This document shows positions 49,235 through 58,055 of a stretch of DNA of 64,000 nucleotides, piece after piece; position 1 is the stretch's first letter, and each line of letters starts with the position of its first letter. Where the stretch lies: contig NZ_JAKWJR010000001.1 in NCBI RefSeq assembly GCF_022761125.1, positions 434,001 through 498,000 on the forward strand, read 5' to 3'. The translations under genes were made by a program, and so were the position numbers. The notes below the pieces were generated by a model. That model saw nothing but the letters and a program-made list of their open reading frames with translations. It made no database searches and had not been told where the DNA came from. The DNA comes from Nocardioides sp. SR21. Its GTDB lineage: Bacteria; Actinomycetota; Actinomycetes; Propionibacteriales; Nocardioidaceae.

Positions 49235-52200
49235 ATGACCGAGCTCCAGATCCTCTATCCGCCGGAGCTGCCGGTCACCCAGCGCCGCGAGGACATCGCC
49301 GAGGCGATCCGGGACCACCAGGTCGTGATCGTCGCGGGCGAGACCGGGTCGGGGAAGACGACCCAGCTGCCGAAGATCTGCCTGGAGCTCGGGCGAGGCA
49401 AGGACGCCCTGATCGGGCACACCCAGCCGCGGCGGATCGCGGCGCGGTCGGTGGCCGAGCGGATCGCCAGCGAGCTGAAGACCGAGCTCGGGGACCTCGT
49501 GGGCTACCAGGTGCGGTTCACCGACCGGACGTCGAAGTCCAGCCGGGTGAAGCTGATGACCGACGGCATCCTGCTCGCCGAGCTGCAGCGCGACCGGATG
49601 CTCAAGCGGTACGACACGATCATCATCGACGAGGCGCACGAGCGCAGCCTCAACATCGACTTCCTGCTCGGCTACCTCAAGCGGCTGCTGCCGAAGCGGC
49701 CCGACCTGAAGCTGATCATCACGTCGGCGACCATCGACGTCGACCGGTTCGCGAAGCACTTCGACGCGCCCGTCGTCGAGGTGTCCGGCCGTACCTACCC
49801 GGTCGAGATCCGCTACCGGCCGCTGATGGACCTCTCGGAGGACGACGAGGAGGGCGAGGTCGTCGTCCGCGACCAGACCGAGGCGATCGTCGAGGCGGTC
49901 AAGGAGCTCGCGGCCGAGGGGCCGGGCGACGTCCTGGTGTTCCTCCCCGGCGAGCGCGAGATCCGCGACACCGCCGACGCGATGAAGGACCTGCCGCGCA
50001 CCGAGATCGTGCCGCTTTACTCGCGGCTCTCGGCCGCCGAGCAGCACAAGGTCTTCAGCTCGCACGGCGCCGCCGTACGACGCGTGGTGCTCGCGACCAA
50101 CGTCGCCGAGACCTCGCTGACCGTGCCGGGCATCCGGTACGTCGTCGACACGGGCGTGGCGCGGATCAGCAGGTACTCCGTGCGCACCAAGGTGCAGCGC
50201 CTCCCGATCGAGCCGATCAGCCAGGCGTCGGCCAACCAGCGCTCCGGCCGGTGCGGCCGGGTCGAGGCGGGCATCGCGATCCGGCTCTACTCGGAGGAGG
50301 ACTTCGAGGGTCGCCCGGAGTTCACCGACCCGGAGATCCTGCGCACGAACCTGGCCAGCGTGATCCTCCAGATGACCAGCCTCGGCCTCGGTGACATCGG
50401 CCGGTTCCCGTTCGTCGAGCCGCCCGACAAGCGCAACGTCAGCGCCGGTGTGCAGCTGCTCGAGGAGCTCGGTGCCTTGGTCTCGAGGGGCTCGACCACC
50501 GGGGCGGACCTCACCAAGCTCGGCCGCCGGCTGGCCAGGCTGCCGATCGACCCCCGGCTGGCCCGGATGATCCTCGAGGCCGAGCGGCTCGGCTGCGTGC
50601 GCGAGGTCATCGTGATCGCTGCGGCGCTGTCGCTGCAGGACCCGCGGGAGCGGCCGGCCGAGCTCCAGGCACAGGCCGACCAGCAGCACGCCCGCTTCAA
50701 GGCCGAGGACAGCGACTTCCTCACCTGGCTCAACCTCTGGCGCTACATCAAGGAGCAGCAGAAGGAGCTCAGCAGCAGCGCGTTCCGCCGGATGTGCAAG
50801 CGCGAGTACCTCAACTACCTGCGGGTCCGCGAGTGGCAGGACTTCGAGTCCCAGCTCCGCCAGGTCTGCAAGGAGATGAAGATCCAGGTCGGCCACCCCG
50901 CCGACAACCCGGACGCCGACGGCATCCACCAGGCGCTCCTGTCCGGGCTGCTCAGCCACATCGGCCTGCTCGAGGAACGCGAGAAGGAGCGCAGCGCGTC
51001 CGGTCGCCGACCGATGCGGGAGTACCTCGGCGCGCGCGGCGCGAAGTTCGCGATCTTCCCGGGCAGCGGCCTGGCGCGGAAGAACCCGCAGTTCCTGATG
51101 GCCGGCGAGCTCGTCGAGACCAGCCGGCTCTGGGCGCGGCAGAACGCCGCGATCAAGCCGGAGTGGGCCGAGCGGCTCGGCGCCGACCTGGTGAAGCGCA
51201 CCTACTCCGAGCCGCACTGGAGCAAGAAGCGCGCGGCCGTGATGGCGTACGAACGCGTCACGCTGTACGGCGTACCTCTCGTCGCGGACCGGCTCGTGTC
51301 GTACGGCAAGGTCGACGCCCCGCTCGCCCGCGAGCTCTTCATCCGGCACGCGCTCGTCTACGGCGAGTGGGCCAGCCGGCACAAGTTCCTCGAGACCAAC
51401 CGACGGCTGCTGGAGCAGGCCGAGGAGCTCGAGCACCGCGCCCGGCGCCGCGGCATCGTGGTCGACGAGCACACGCTGTTCGACTTCTACGACGCGCGGA
51501 TCGCGGCGGACGTCGTCAGCGGCGCGCACTTCGACCAGTGGTGGAAGAAGGAGCGGCAGCGCAACGGCCGGCTGCTGACGTTCGACCCGTCGATGCTCAC
51601 CCACGACACCGCCGAGGAGATCAGCGCCGGCGACTACCCGGAGCAGTGGGAGAGCGAGGGACTGACCTTCCCGATCAGCTACCACTTCGAGCCCGGCGCC
51701 GCCGAGGACGGCCTGACCATCGACGTGCCGGTCGCGACGCTCAACCGCGTCGAGGCCGACGACTTCTCCTGGAACGTCCCCGGTCTCCGCGAGGAGCTGG
51801 TGACCAGCCTGATCCGCAGCCTGCCCAAGAACCTGCGGGTGAACTTCGTGCCCGCCCCGAACAAGGCGCGTGAGTTCCTCGCCGCCGCGCCGCCGGGGGA
51901 GGAGCCGCTGCTCGACGCGCTCGAGCGGTGGTGCCGCGCGACCACGGGCGTGCTCGTCCCGCGCGACGCCTGGGACTGGTCGAAGGTGCCCGAGCACCTG
52001 CGCCCGACGTACCGCGTCGTCGACGACGCCGGTCAGGAGCAGGCGCGCGGCAAGGACCTGGAGGCGCTGAAGGCGCCGCTGCGCGGGCAGTTCGCGGAGG
52101 CGATCGCCGAGGTCGCCAGCGACAGCGGGCTCGCGCGCACCGGCGAGACGTCGTGGGTGTTCGGCACGATCGAGGCATCGTTCACGCAGAAGCGCGCCGG

Positions 52201-52987
52201 CCACGAGGTGCAGGTCTTCCCGGCGCTCGTCGACGAGGGCACGACGGTCGGGCTGCAGGTCTTCGGCTCCGCGGAGGAGCAGGAGGCCCGGCACCGCTCG
52301 GGTGTACGCCGGCTGCTGCAGCTCGAGATCGAGTCGCCCGTGAAGCGGGTCCTCGACGGCCTCACGAACACCGAGAAGCTCGGCCTCGCCGGCTCGCCGT
52401 ACCCCAGCGTCGCCGAGCTGCTCGAGGACTGCCGGGCCGCGGTGCTCCAGGACGTCGTCGACGCCCGGCCCGCGGTCCGCGACCGCGCGGCGTACGACGC
52501 ACTGCGCGCCGAGGCCGCCCGCGACCACGAGGCGCACCTGCGCGCGGTGATGGCCGACGTGATCCGGGTGCTCGACGCGTGGCGGCAGGCCGAGAAGGCG
52601 CTCAGTGGTCGCGCCGACATGACGATGCTGCCGGCGCTCACCGACATGCGGGCACAGCTCGCCCGGCTGGTCGACCGGGGCTTCGTCGGCGTCGCGGGCG
52701 GTGCCCAGCTGCGCCGGTACCCGACGTACCTCGCCGCTCTGGAGCAGCGCCGCGAGAAGCTGCCGGTCCAGGTCAACAAGGACCGGCAGCTGTCCGACCA
52801 GCTCGCCGACCTGCAGGAGGCGTACCTCCACCAGCTCGCGGCGCTGCCCGAGGGCCGGCCCCCCGGCGCCGGGCTGCGCCAGGTGCGCTGGATGCTCGAG
52901 GAGTACCGCGTCTCGCTGTGGGCCCAGCAGCTCGGCACGCCCTATCCGGTCAGCGACCAACGCATCCGACGTAGCCTGCACAAGTGA
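49235..52987 (+). CDS. hrpA: ATP-dependent RNA helicase HrpA
   Basis: 1250 residues, typical for HrpA. Walker A GETGSGKT (35-42), DEAH box at 132-135 (IIIDEAHERS), motif III SAT, then helicase C (VFLPGEREIRDTADAM, QRSGRCGRVEAGIAIRL), HA2/ratchet and OB-fold regions, and the long HrpA-specific C-terminal domain (about 640-1250). A DEAH/RHA-type helicase that remodels ribosomes and mRNA-protein complexes. Overlaps the next gene by GTGA. Confidence 0.96.
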   Translation: MTELQILYPPELPVTQRREDIAEAIRDHQVVIVAGETGSGKTTQLPKICLELGRGKDALIGHTQPRRIAARSVAERIASELKTELGDLVGYQVRFTDRTSKSSRVKLMTDGILLAELQRDRMLKRYDTIIIDEAHERSLNIDFLLGYLKRLLPKRPDLKLIITSATIDVDRFAKHFDAPVVEVSGRTYPVEIRYRPLMDLSEDDEEGEVVVRDQTEAIVEAVKELAAEGPGDVLVFLPGEREIRDTADAMKDLPRTEIVPLYSRLSAAEQHKVFSSHGAAVRRVVLATNVAETSLTVPGIRYVVDTGVARISRYSVRTKVQRLPIEPISQASANQRSGRCGRVEAGIAIRLYSEEDFEGRPEFTDPEILRTNLASVILQMTSLGLGDIGRFPFVEPPDKRNVSAGVQLLEELGALVSRGSTTGADLTKLGRRLARLPIDPRLARMILEAERLGCVREVIVIAAALSLQDPRERPAELQAQADQQHARFKAEDSDFLTWLNLWRYIKEQQKELSSSAFRRMCKREYLNYLRVREWQDFESQLRQVCKEMKIQVGHPADNPDADGIHQALLSGLLSHIGLLEEREKERSASGRRPMREYLGARGAKFAIFPGSGLARKNPQFLMAGELVETSRLWARQNAAIKPEWAERLGADLVKRTYSEPHWSKKRAAVMAYERVTLYGVPLVADRLVSYGKVDAPLARELFIRHALVYGEWASRHKFLETNRRLLEQAEELEHRARRRGIVVDEHTLFDFYDARIAADVVSGAHFDQWWKKERQRNGRLLTFDPSMLTHDTAEEISAGDYPEQWESEGLTFPISYHFEPGAAEDGLTIDVPVATLNRVEADDFSWNVPGLREELVTSLIRSLPKNLRVNFVPAPNKAREFLAAAPPGEEPLLDALERWCRATTGVLVPRDAWDWSKVPEHLRPTYRVVDDAGQEQARGKDLEALKAPLRGQFAEAIAEVASDSGLARTGETSWVFGTIEASFTQKRAGHEVQVFPALVDEGTTVGLQVFGSAEEQEARHRSGVRRLLQLEIESPVKRVLDGLTNTEKLGLAGSPYPSVAELLEDCRAAVLQDVVDARPAVRDRAAYDALRAEAARDHEAHLRAVMADVIRVLDAWRQAEKALSGRADMTMLPALTDMRAQLARLVDRGFVGVAGGAQLRRYPTYLAALEQRREKLPVQVNKDRQLSDQLADLQEAYLHQLAALPEGRPPGAGLRQVRWMLEEYRVSLWAQQLGTPYPVSDQRIRRSLHK
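52972..52977 (+). promoter_or_regulatory. leaderless-type -10 box inside hrpA 3' end
   Basis: TAGCCT with six bases to GTG 52984, so the following gene may also be transcribed on its own. Confidence 0.45.
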
Positions 52988-53568
52988 CGGATCGCCAGCA
53001 CCACCGCCCGATGACGCCGGGCGGCATGTTCTTCGAGGCGCTCGTCGGCGGCGCCGACCCGGCGCTGGTGAGCGAGGCGGCCGACCGGGCCGCCGTGCTG
53101 TTCGTGCGTGGCGCGCGCGACTCCGGCGACGCCGAGGTCGCCGACCGGCTGTTGCGGCTCGCGGAGACCGAGGGGATCGAGACGATCGCGGAGGTGTGGT
53201 CCGGCTCGCCCGCGGACTCCCTGGCCGGCTGCCTGTGGCGGCTCTACCTGCTCCGCTCGTGGGTGTACGCCGACCCGGCCGGCGTGGCCGCCGAGTTCGA
53301 GGCCGGGCTCGGGAGCGTCCAGGTCGCGCGGGTGGTCGCCGGTGTCGCCGAGCCGCCCGGCCCCGACCAGCTCAAGGCGATGGTCGACGAGGTGCTCCGC
53401 GGGATCGCCGGCAGCGACTTCGCCGACGTGCTGTTCCGCGCCGCCGCGTTCGCCCGGGTGGTCGCCGCCGGCCGTGCGGTGACCGGCGGCGAGGTGCAGC
53501 GGATGCTGCAGCTCTCCGAGCAGCTCGAGGCAGCGGGCCACCTCGAGCTCGACCATGGACTCGCCTAG
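52984..53568 (+). CDS. conserved helical protein, function unknown
   Basis: 194 residues from GTG 52984. Mostly alpha-helical, Ala/Asp/Val-rich (GGMFFEALVGGADPALVSEA, LAGCLWRLYLLRSWVYADPA), with no catalytic motif, signal peptide or membrane span. The pattern looks like a conserved actinobacterial protein, but I cannot name a family. Placed directly after hrpA with coupled start. Confidence 0.75.
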   Translation: MTDRQHHRPMTPGGMFFEALVGGADPALVSEAADRAAVLFVRGARDSGDAEVADRLLRLAETEGIETIAEVWSGSPADSLAGCLWRLYLLRSWVYADPAGVAAEFEAGLGSVQVARVVAGVAEPPGPDQLKAMVDEVLRGIAGSDFADVLFRAAAFARVVAAGRAVTGGEVQRMLQLSEQLEAAGHLELDHGLA

Positions 53569-53729
53569 TGTCCTGAGTCACGAGTCCGGGTGCGCTTCGC
53601 GCACACATGGCACGCACCTCGCTGCGTTGCCGTCGCTCGGTGATGGGCCGACAGCGCCGTCGCTCCGGCGCCTTGCGATGCCCACACCCTGAGCACGCGC
53701 AACGCGCATGGACGTCCGACTCAGGACAC
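53568..53729. mobile_element. MITE-like element with 12-bp terminal inverted repeats
   Basis: GTGTCCTGAGTC (53568-53579) and its exact complement GACTCAGGACAC (53718-53729) bound a 162-bp stretch with no coding capacity and internal hairpins (GTGCGC-TTC-GCGCAC). Size and terminal repeats fit a non-autonomous transposable element. The left end begins inside the stop codon of the preceding gene. The rest of the gap to 53944 holds only the TetR promoter region. Confidence 0.5.
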
Positions 53730-53934
53730 AGTTCGAACTTTGCAGGACTTCTGGATCCGGGTCGATACAATGTGAGAGCACGCCGGACCGCGGCAGCCCC
53801 GGGTCCCAAAATCAGCCGCTACGAGCGGCCACGCGCCGTGAGGCGCTCCCGGTTCGGCGTGCTTCTCCTCCAGGCGGTCCTCGACGGCGTCGAGCGAGGC
53901 GCGAGCCTTGACAGAGGGCGGGTCGCGGCGGATC

Positions 53935-53950
53935 CTCCTAACTATGTTAG
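53935..53950. promoter_or_regulatory. self-operator candidate of TetR gene
   Basis: CTAAC-TAT-GTTAG (53938-53950) is an inverted repeat spanning the ATG start codon of the TetR gene; a TTGACA hexamer lies at 53908. A repressor bound here would block its own expression. Confidence 0.45.
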
Positions 53951-54534
53951 TTGAGCCTACGCGCGATAGGGTCGCCGAACGTCGTGAGGCGACGCGGCGG
54001 GAGATCCTCGACGCCGCGTGGGACGTCGCCCACCTGAAGGGCATCGCCGCCGTCACCCTGAAGGACGTCGCGGACCGTGTCGGGATGCGTCCACCGTCGC
54101 TCTACTCCCACTTCGCGTCCAAGAACGCCATCTACGACGCGATGTTCGGCCAGGCGTGGCAGGGCTGTCTGGACGCCATGCGTGCTGCCGCGGACGGCGT
54201 TCCTGACGACCCGCGAGCGGCGATGGCCACGATGGGGCGCGCCTACTTCGAGTACGCCGTCGCCGACCAGGCCCGCAACCAGCTGATGAACGCCCGGATC
54301 AGCGCCGACTTCCAGCCCAGTCCGGAGGCGTACGCGCCCTCGCTCGCCGTCTGGGAGCTGGGTCGGACCCACCTCGCCATGATCGGGGTGACCGCGGAAG
54401 CGGACCTCGACCTCTACTCCGCGGTCATCGGGGGTCTCGTCGACGCCCAGCTGGCCAACGACCCCGGCGGCGACCGCTATGCGCGACAGCTCGACCGGGC
54501 CGTCGGCATGCTCGCCGACCACTTCGGACTCTGA
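53944..54534 (+). CDS. TetR-family transcriptional regulator
   Basis: 196 residues from ATG 53944 (TTG 53908 possible but spans the promoter). N-terminal HTH (KDVADRVGMRPPSLYSHFAS) and a C-terminal TetR_C domain of the kind seen in WHG/TetR proteins (FEYAVADQARNQLMNARISA). Followed after 10 bp by the MDMPI-fold gene, so probably regulates itself and that gene. Confidence 0.9.
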   Translation: MLVEPTRDRVAERREATRREILDAAWDVAHLKGIAAVTLKDVADRVGMRPPSLYSHFASKNAIYDAMFGQAWQGCLDAMRAAADGVPDDPRAAMATMGRAYFEYAVADQARNQLMNARISADFQPSPEAYAPSLAVWELGRTHLAMIGVTAEADLDLYSAVIGGLVDAQLANDPGGDRYARQLDRAVGMLADHFGL

Positions 54535-54544
54535 GGAGGCCGCC

Positions 54545-55315
54545 ATGCCTGCGCAGGTCGCAGACCCTGCCACGATCCACGACACCCGGTTCGACCACGA
54601 CACCGCGATGACGCTCGCTGCTGAGGAGTACTCCCGGTTCGCCGACACGCTCGCGGGCCTCGCCGAGGAGGACTGGCGGATGCCGACCAGCTGTCCCGGC
54701 TGGACGGTCCGCGACATGGCCGGACACTCGCTCGGGATGGCCGAGCTCGCGGCGTCGCTTCCCGAGATGGCACGCCAGCTGGCCCGTGCCTCCCGCGCCG
54801 CGAAGCGCTCGGGAAGGCCGCAGATCGACGAGCTCACCGGCCTCCAGGTCCGCAAGCACGAGCAGCTGGGCGTCCCGGATCTGGTGGCTGCCGTCCAGCG
54901 CATCGGGCCCAAGGCGGTCGCCGGTCGACGGCGCCGGCCGGCGCTGATGCGGGCGATGACGATCACCGACGGTGGGCCGGACGGCGCGAGCCCGGAGCGC
55001 TGGAAGGTCGGGTTCCTGACCGACACGATCCTGACGCGCGACCCCTGGATGCACCGCAGCGACATCGCCCGGGCCGTGGGTCGGCCCATGGAGCTGACCC
55101 GCGAGCACGACGGCGTCCTCGTCGCCGATGTGGTCGCGGAGTGGGCGCTCCGCCACGGTCAGCCGTTCGACCTGACCCTCACCGGTCCCGCGGGCGGGCA
55201 CTGGTCCGCTGGCGCGTCCGACGAGGCGATCACCCTCGAGGCCGAACAGTTCTGCCGGGTGCTCTCGGGGCGGAGCCCGGGCGTCGGGCTGATGGCGACG
55301 TTCGTGCCGTTCTAG
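54545..55315 (+). CDS. maleylpyruvate isomerase-family (MDMPI/DinB-like) protein
   Basis: 256 residues from ATG 54545 with GAGGAGG upstream. The N-terminal four-helix bundle has the DinB/MDMPI metal motif context: PTSCPGWTVRDMAGHSLGMA (His in AGHSLG), then RHGQPFDLTLTGPAGGHWSA as the C-terminal MDMPI region. Family members use mycothiol or another thiol cofactor, and many have no assigned reaction. Operon partner of the TetR regulator. Confidence 0.82.
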   Translation: MPAQVADPATIHDTRFDHDTAMTLAAEEYSRFADTLAGLAEEDWRMPTSCPGWTVRDMAGHSLGMAELAASLPEMARQLARASRAAKRSGRPQIDELTGLQVRKHEQLGVPDLVAAVQRIGPKAVAGRRRRPALMRAMTITDGGPDGASPERWKVGFLTDTILTRDPWMHRSDIARAVGRPMELTREHDGVLVADVVAEWALRHGQPFDLTLTGPAGGHWSAGASDEAITLEAEQFCRVLSGRSPGVGLMATFVPF

Positions 55316-55318
55316 GCT
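55313..55318 (+). promoter_or_regulatory. leaderless-type -10 box of the MazF-like gene
   Basis: TAGGCT with seven bases to ATG 55326; the TAG is also the stop of the preceding gene. Confidence 0.45.
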
Positions 55319-55325
55319 TCGCGGC

Positions 55326-55760
55326 ATGGACGCGATCCGCCGCCTCTTCCGCCGCCCGGCCCGGACCTCCGGTCCGACGAAGGTCAGCTACGAGCCCCGC
55401 CGTGACGGCCGGCCGGACCCGGGCGAGGTCGTGTGGGGCTGGGTGCCGTTCGAGGACGACCCGGCGCGCGGCAAGGACCGCCCGGTGCTGCTGATCGCGC
55501 GCGGCGACGGCGTGCTCTACGGGCTGATGCTCACGAGCAAGGACCACGACCGCGACGCCGCCGACGAGGCGCGCTACGGCCGCCACTGGATGGACGTCGG
55601 CACCGGCGGGTGGGACCGCGAGGCGCGGCCGAGCGAGGTCCGCCTCGACCGGTTGATCACGCTGCAGCCGTCGGCGGTACGCCGCGAGGGTGCCGCGCTG
55701 GACCGGGGGATCTTCGAGCGCGTGGTCGTGGCGGCGCGCAGGCACCACGCCATCGCCTAG
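55326..55760 (+). CDS. PemK/MazF-family protein without a visible antitoxin
   Basis: 144 residues. GEVVWGWVPFEDDPARGKDR followed by PVLLIARGD is the MazF/PemK opening (the P-G-x-V/I-W motif and the K-x-R-P-V segment), and SEVRLDRLITLQPSAVRREG the central part. MazF-like toxins are mRNA interferases. An N-terminal extension of about 32 basic residues precedes the fold. No antitoxin gene lies upstream or downstream, so it may be a domesticated or regulatory member. Confidence 0.82.
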   Translation: MDAIRRLFRRPARTSGPTKVSYEPRRDGRPDPGEVVWGWVPFEDDPARGKDRPVLLIARGDGVLYGLMLTSKDHDRDAADEARYGRHWMDVGTGGWDREARPSEVRLDRLITLQPSAVRREGAALDRGIFERVVVAARRHHAIA

Positions 55761-55766
55761 CGGGAC

Positions 55767-56522
55767 CTAGAACGTCCGGGCGACCCGTCGTACGGCGACC
55801 CGCGCCGGCTCCCAGCCCGCGGGGTAGCTGCTCGGTGTCGCGGTGATCTCCACCAGCGTGAGGTACTCACCGCTGCGCAGGATGCCGAGGCCGGCCACGC
55901 TCTTGCGGAGCGTCGAGCGGTAGCTCGAGCCGGTGCCGGCCGGCACCCACACGTCCTCGAGCGCGCTGACGCTGGAGGAGGGGTTGCCGAGGCGCTTCGC
56001 GCAGTCCTCGCGCCAGGCGGCCAGCACCTCGTGGGCCCGCCACGCCGACTTGGGGTCGCCGAAGCGGGCGACCACCTGGACGGCGGTGGCGCCGTCGGCG
56101 GTGTAGGTCCGCTGCGCCGACTCGAGGGCGCCGATCGTGCTGAGCGGTGTCTTCTGGCAGGCGCCGACCGTCGGCTCGTCGCCCGTGGTCCGCGCCGTCC
56201 AGGCGCCGTCCAGCGCGGGCAGCTCGTCAGCAGGGAGCAGGTGCTCCGCGGCGGACGACGCCGGCTTCGGGCGGGCGTTCGGCTCGAGCGCGCCGACCTT
56301 GTGCCGCCCGTGCTCCCGCGGCTCGCTGGAGCGGCTGGGCGCGGGCGACGGGCTCGGCGAGCGGGTCGGGGTCGGGGACGGCTCGGCGGCGGGCTTCGAG
56401 GCCGCCGGCGTCGCCGGAGGTGCCGACTCGGGCTCGTCGGACCCGCACCCGCCCACGGCGAGCACCGCCACGAGGGTGGCGGCGAGCAGCGACGTCAGAC
56501 AGGCCCGAGACACACCGTCCAT
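55767..56522 (-). CDS. lipoprotein with Pro/Ser linker, sensor-like C-terminus
   Basis: 251 residues from ATG 56522. Lipobox LAVGGC (Cys26) then a Pro/Ser/Ala-rich linker to about residue 70. The C-terminal 160 residues (LPALDGAWTARTTGDEPTVG, ACQKTPLSTIGAL, AWREDCAKRLGN) have a conserved Cys pair and resemble the extracellular sensor domain of mycobacterial PknH-type kinases; similarity is weak. Envelope-exposed, role unknown. Confidence 0.78.
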   Translation of the reverse strand: MDGVSRACLTSLLAATLVAVLAVGGCGSDEPESAPPATPAASKPAAEPSPTPTRSPSPSPAPSRSSEPREHGRHKVGALEPNARPKPASSAAEHLLPADELPALDGAWTARTTGDEPTVGACQKTPLSTIGALESAQRTYTADGATAVQVVARFGDPKSAWRAHEVLAAWREDCAKRLGNPSSSVSALEDVWVPAGTGSSYRSTLRKSVAGLGILRSGEYLTLVEITATPSSYPAGWEPARVAVRRVARTF

Positions 56523-56662
56523 CGTAGGGACGGTGACCGTCCGCGAAGCGTTGCGACATGCGGGCGCGGCGGTCGCGTCGCGGGACAGTCGCTAAGGTGG
56601 TCCGGGCCCGGGCTGCGTGCCCGGGCACGCGTGTGAGTACGGCGGGGACGAGGAGGAGTCAG

Positions 56663-58033
56663 GTGCGGGGGAGTTGGCGACGGCGCACGGCCGCGGGCCT
56701 GGTGGCGCTGCTCGCGCTCGTTCCGGTGGCGGCCGGATGCACCGGAGGCTCGTCGGACCCCGAGGTCGGTCCGACGAAGCCGGCGTCCCAGGAGCCCGTC
56801 GTCCTGACGTTCGGCGTCTTCGGACCCGAGGAGGCGCTGGACGCCTTCCGCTCGACCGTCACCGTCTGGAACGCGACCACCGAGGGCCCCGAGGTCAAGC
56901 TCCGCACGTGGGAGTCCCGTGACCGGATGCGCGCCGCGCTGGAGGCCGGCGTCCCGGTGCCCGACGTCTTCCTGGCTCCCCGAGCCGACCTGCGCTGGCT
57001 GCTCGACAACGGCTACACCCAGCCGGTCGACGAGCTGCTCGACGAGCGCGGCGTGAACTTCGGCGACGGCTACTCGCGTGACGCGCTCCAGGCGTTCAGC
57101 GCCGAGGACCGGCTGCAGTGCATGCCGTACGCCGTCTCGCCGATGGTCATCTACTACAACAAGGCGCTCGTCAACTTCGACCGGATGCGCAACCGCGGCC
57201 TCGAGGCGCCCGACGAGGACTCGACCAGCTGGTCTTTCGAGGAGTTCGCCGCCGCGGCGGAATTCGCCTCCCGGCCGCGTCGCGGCACCAAGGGCGTCCA
57301 CATCGGCGCCAGCCTCCCCGGGCTCGGCCCGTTCATCGAGTCCGGTGGCGGCTCGGTGTTCGACGACGCGGTCGACCCGACGTCCCTGACCTTCAGCAGC
57401 GACGACTCGCGCGCCGCGCTGGAGCGGACGCTGGAGCTGCTGCGCAACCCCAACGTCACCCTCGACGAGGACCAGCTCGCCGAGGCGTCGCCGCTGGCGT
57501 GGTTCGAGCGCGGCAAGCTCGGGATGATCGCCGGCTACCGCCCGCTGGTGCCGCAGCTGCGGCTCGTGCAGGGCCTCGACTTCGACGTGATGCCGATGCC
57601 GATCCTCGACAGCTCCGCGACCGTCGGCGACGTGACCGGCCTGTGCCTGTCGAGGAAGGCCGCGAGCACCTCGGCGGCCGCCGACTTCATGGTCTACGAG
57701 CTGTCGGTCGACGCGGTCACCCGGGTGACCCGCACCGGCTACCTGCTGCCCGCGAACCTCGAGGTCGCGCTCACCGACGCCTTCCTCCAGCCGGGCCGGA
57801 TGCCCGACCACGCCGTGTTCTTCAACAACGCGATCCGGGCGATGTCCCTGCCGCCGATGACCGACAACCTCCCGCAGCTCGAGGAGGCCGTGCAGCCCGG
57901 CCTCGACCAGCTCGTGTACGGCGTGGGCGTGCTCGACCTCGACGCCGTGACCCAGGAGATCGACGACACGTCCCGGACGGTCCTGGACCCCGAGTCGGTC
58001 TCGGAGTCGCCGAGCCCGTCGGAGTCCGAGTAG
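56663..58033 (+). CDS. extracellular solute-binding lipoprotein (sugar-type)
   Basis: 456 residues from GTG 56663 with AGGAGG upstream. Lipobox VAAGC at Cys26, then the type-1 solute-binding fold: VVLTFGVFGPEEALDAFRST, DVFLAPRADLRWLLDNG, MPYAVSPMVIYYNKALVNF, GMIAGYRPLVPQLRLVQGL. The hinge and lobe patterns match ABC sugar-binding proteins. No permease or ATPase gene is adjacent. The tail is Ser/Glu/Pro-rich (SVSESPSPSESE) and its coding DNA forms a hairpin with the convergent gene's tail. Confidence 0.87.
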   Translation: MRGSWRRRTAAGLVALLALVPVAAGCTGGSSDPEVGPTKPASQEPVVLTFGVFGPEEALDAFRSTVTVWNATTEGPEVKLRTWESRDRMRAALEAGVPVPDVFLAPRADLRWLLDNGYTQPVDELLDERGVNFGDGYSRDALQAFSAEDRLQCMPYAVSPMVIYYNKALVNFDRMRNRGLEAPDEDSTSWSFEEFAAAAEFASRPRRGTKGVHIGASLPGLGPFIESGGGSVFDDAVDPTSLTFSSDDSRAALERTLELLRNPNVTLDEDQLAEASPLAWFERGKLGMIAGYRPLVPQLRLVQGLDFDVMPMPILDSSATVGDVTGLCLSRKAASTSAAADFMVYELSVDAVTRVTRTGYLLPANLEVALTDAFLQPGRMPDHAVFFNNAIRAMSLPPMTDNLPQLEEAVQPGLDQLVYGVGVLDLDAVTQEIDDTSRTVLDPESVSESPSPSESE

Positions 58034-58055
58034 GTCAGTCCGCCTCGGACTCGGA
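58019..58055. terminator. hairpin spanning two convergent gene ends
   Basis: GAGTCCGAG (58022-58030) pairs with CTCGGACTC (58044-58052), extended by two further pairs. Both arms are codons for the Ser/Glu/Asp tails of the convergent binding-protein and RNase D genes. Confidence 0.5.

Noticed and set aside
49088..52981. Antisense open frame of about 1300 codons opposite hrpA
   Set aside because: Mirror of the strongly biased hrpA codons; hrpA is intact and matches its family throughout.
53816..54056. Minus-strand frame opposite the TetR gene
   Set aside because: Shadow of the TetR coding sequence with atypical Ser/Arg-rich composition.
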